Assembly: GCA_016946835.1 (NCBI GenBank)
Contig: JACVTC010000019.1
Location: 385,001-447,000, forward strand
Reading direction: 5' to 3'
DNA: 62,000 bases
Source: Neocallimastix lanati (nom. inval.)
Lineage: Eukaryota; Neocallimastigomycota; Neocallimastigomycetes; Neocallimastigales; Neocallimastigaceae
Shown here: piece by piece, positions 61,328-62,000 of the stretch
Numbering within the stretch: position 1 is the first letter of the stretch
How the letters are laid out: each line of letters opens with the position of its first letter
Notes under the pieces: generated by a model
What the model was told of the DNA's origin: nothing
The model's database searches: none
Seen by the model: the letters and a program-made list of their open reading frames with translations, nothing else
Translations under genes and position numbers: made by a program

Positions 61328-62000
61328 TTAAAGAGTCTCATGGAAGGTTCTTGCTATGACTTCTCTTTGTTGATCTGGAGTTAAACGAATGAAATGAACA
61401 GCATATCCTGAAACACGAATAGTTAAGTTTGGATAAAGTTCTGGATGAACCATAGCATCCTTTAAGGTTTCACGAACTAATACATTAACATTTAAGTGGA
61501 ATCCTCCTTGAGAGAAATATCCATCTAATAAACCAGAAAGATTAACAACACGTTCATCATCAAGTTTACCTAAAACTATTGGAACGAAAGTGAAAGTGTT
61601 AGAAATACCATCTTTACAATATTCATATTCAACTTTACTAACTGAATTAAGAGAAGCAACTGCTCCATTAGTTTCACGTCCATGCATTGGATTACATCCT
61701 GGTGCAAATGCTTCTCCGGCTTTACGACCATCTGGTGTAGATCCGGTTTTCTTACCATAAACGACATTAGAAGTAATAGTTAAAATAGATAAAGTATGTT
61801 CAGCTCCTCTGTATGCTGGATATTTCTTTAATTTAGCAAGGAAGATCTTTGGAATTTCAATTGCAAAATGATCAACACGATCATCATCATTACCAAATTT
61901 AGGGAAATCTCCTTCAATCTTGAAGTCGGTAGTTAAATTAGTTTCTGGATTACGAATTGGGAAGACCTTAGCATATTTAATAGCAGAGAACGAATCAACA
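61328..62000 (-). CDS. pflB: Pyruvate formate-lyase, C-terminal part (runs off window)
   Basis: The last 223 codons of a glycyl-radical pyruvate formate-lyase, open from the window edge to a TAA at 61328-61330. The enzyme converts pyruvate + CoA to acetyl-CoA + formate without redox change, a main fermentation step of anaerobic fungi in cytosol and hydrogenosome. Recognisable segments are [66 protein letters not shown] and the radical site RVSGYAV (Gly in SGYAV), with a terminus close to E. coli PFL (ARTFHETL here). The catalytic Cys pair lies in the missing N-terminal two-thirds. It has less AT-biased codons than its neighbours and no intron in the visible part. It needs a radical-SAM activase, not in this window. 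The gene probably entered the lineage from bacteria, as known for fungal PFL. Confidence 0.97.
   Translation of the reverse strand, partial: VDSFSAIKYAKVFPIRNPETNLTTDFKIEGDFPKFGNDDDRVDHFAIEIPKIFLAKLKKYPAYRGAEHTLSILTITSNVVYGKKTGSTPDGRKAGEAFAPGCNPMHGRETNGAVASLNSVSKVEYEYCKDGISNTFTFVPIVLGKLDDERVVNLSGLLDGYFSQGGFHLNVNVLVRETLKDAMVHPELYPNLTIRVSGYAVHFIRLTPDQQREVIARTFHETL

Noticed and set aside
61576-61767. Minus-strand frame overlapping PFL
   Set aside because: Alternative frame of the pyruvate formate-lyase coding sequence.

Overview
The window is nuclear DNA from an extremely A+T-rich eukaryote, most likely an anaerobic gut fungus (Neocallimastigomycota). The evidence is: roughly 85% A+T by eye; short introns in most long genes; Asn-rich low-complexity protein tails; a pyruvate formate-lyase at the right edge (the mixed-acid/hydrogenosomal route of these fungi); and a sperm-tail PG-repeat protein, which implies flagellated zoospores. 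The assignment is an inference from gene content; no rRNA gene is present to confirm it.

Layout. 1-7.2 kb (minus strand): a tandem Hsp70 array. It holds one readable lid-less Hsp70 (4092-5657), a truncated paralogue with a damaged nucleotide-binding motif (997-2232) whose C-terminal part lies severed beside it (838-985), and a third heavily decayed relic (6355-7145). 7.2-12.3 kb: repeats and AT-rich intergenic DNA. 12.3-17.3 kb (plus): a seven-exon arrestin-domain protein of about 1076 residues. 18.7-20.0 kb (minus): a four-exon adenylate kinase with an N-myristoylation-type start. 20.9-22.2 kb (minus): a dead Ty1/copia RT-RNase H fragment. About 23.07-23.34 kb: a MITE-like inverted-repeat element. 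24.0-27.0 kb (plus): RNA polymerase III subunit RPC3 (12 exons), one intron of which looks like a U12-type AT-AC intron. 27.4-30.9 kb (minus): a 12-exon flagellar STPG/SHIPPO-type protein. 31.5-34.6 kb (minus): a decayed MIOS/Sea4 (GATOR2/SEA complex) gene. 35.5-36.2 kb (minus): a decayed phosphatidylinositol phospholipase C-like fragment. 37.1-42.8 kb (plus): SPT16 of the FACT histone chaperone (22 exons, 1016 residues). 43.3-45.8 kb: degenerate coding remnants, a copia protease fragment and two adjacent long hairpins. 48.6-50.7 kb (plus): an Mss4-type phosphatidylinositol-phosphate kinase. 55.0-55.7 kb (plus): an intronless GNAT acetyltransferase. 56.8-57.6 kb: an unrecognised pseudogene. 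58.2-59.4 kb (minus): an Asn-rich protein of unknown function. 61.3-62.0 kb (minus): the C-terminal third of pyruvate formate-lyase, running off the window.

The intact genes are mostly housekeeping (Pol III transcription, chromatin, phosphoinositide and adenylate metabolism, endocytic adaptor, flagellum, fermentation) and do not form an operon-like pathway. The intervening DNA is a graveyard of gene and retroelement relics. In the MIOS relic the in-frame stops I could align sit at Trp, Arg and Gln positions, as C:G to T:A transitions would create.

Exon boundaries were deduced by hand from reading frame, GT-AG signals and remembered family similarity. They are internally frame-consistent for every multi-exon gene but are not backed by transcripts.
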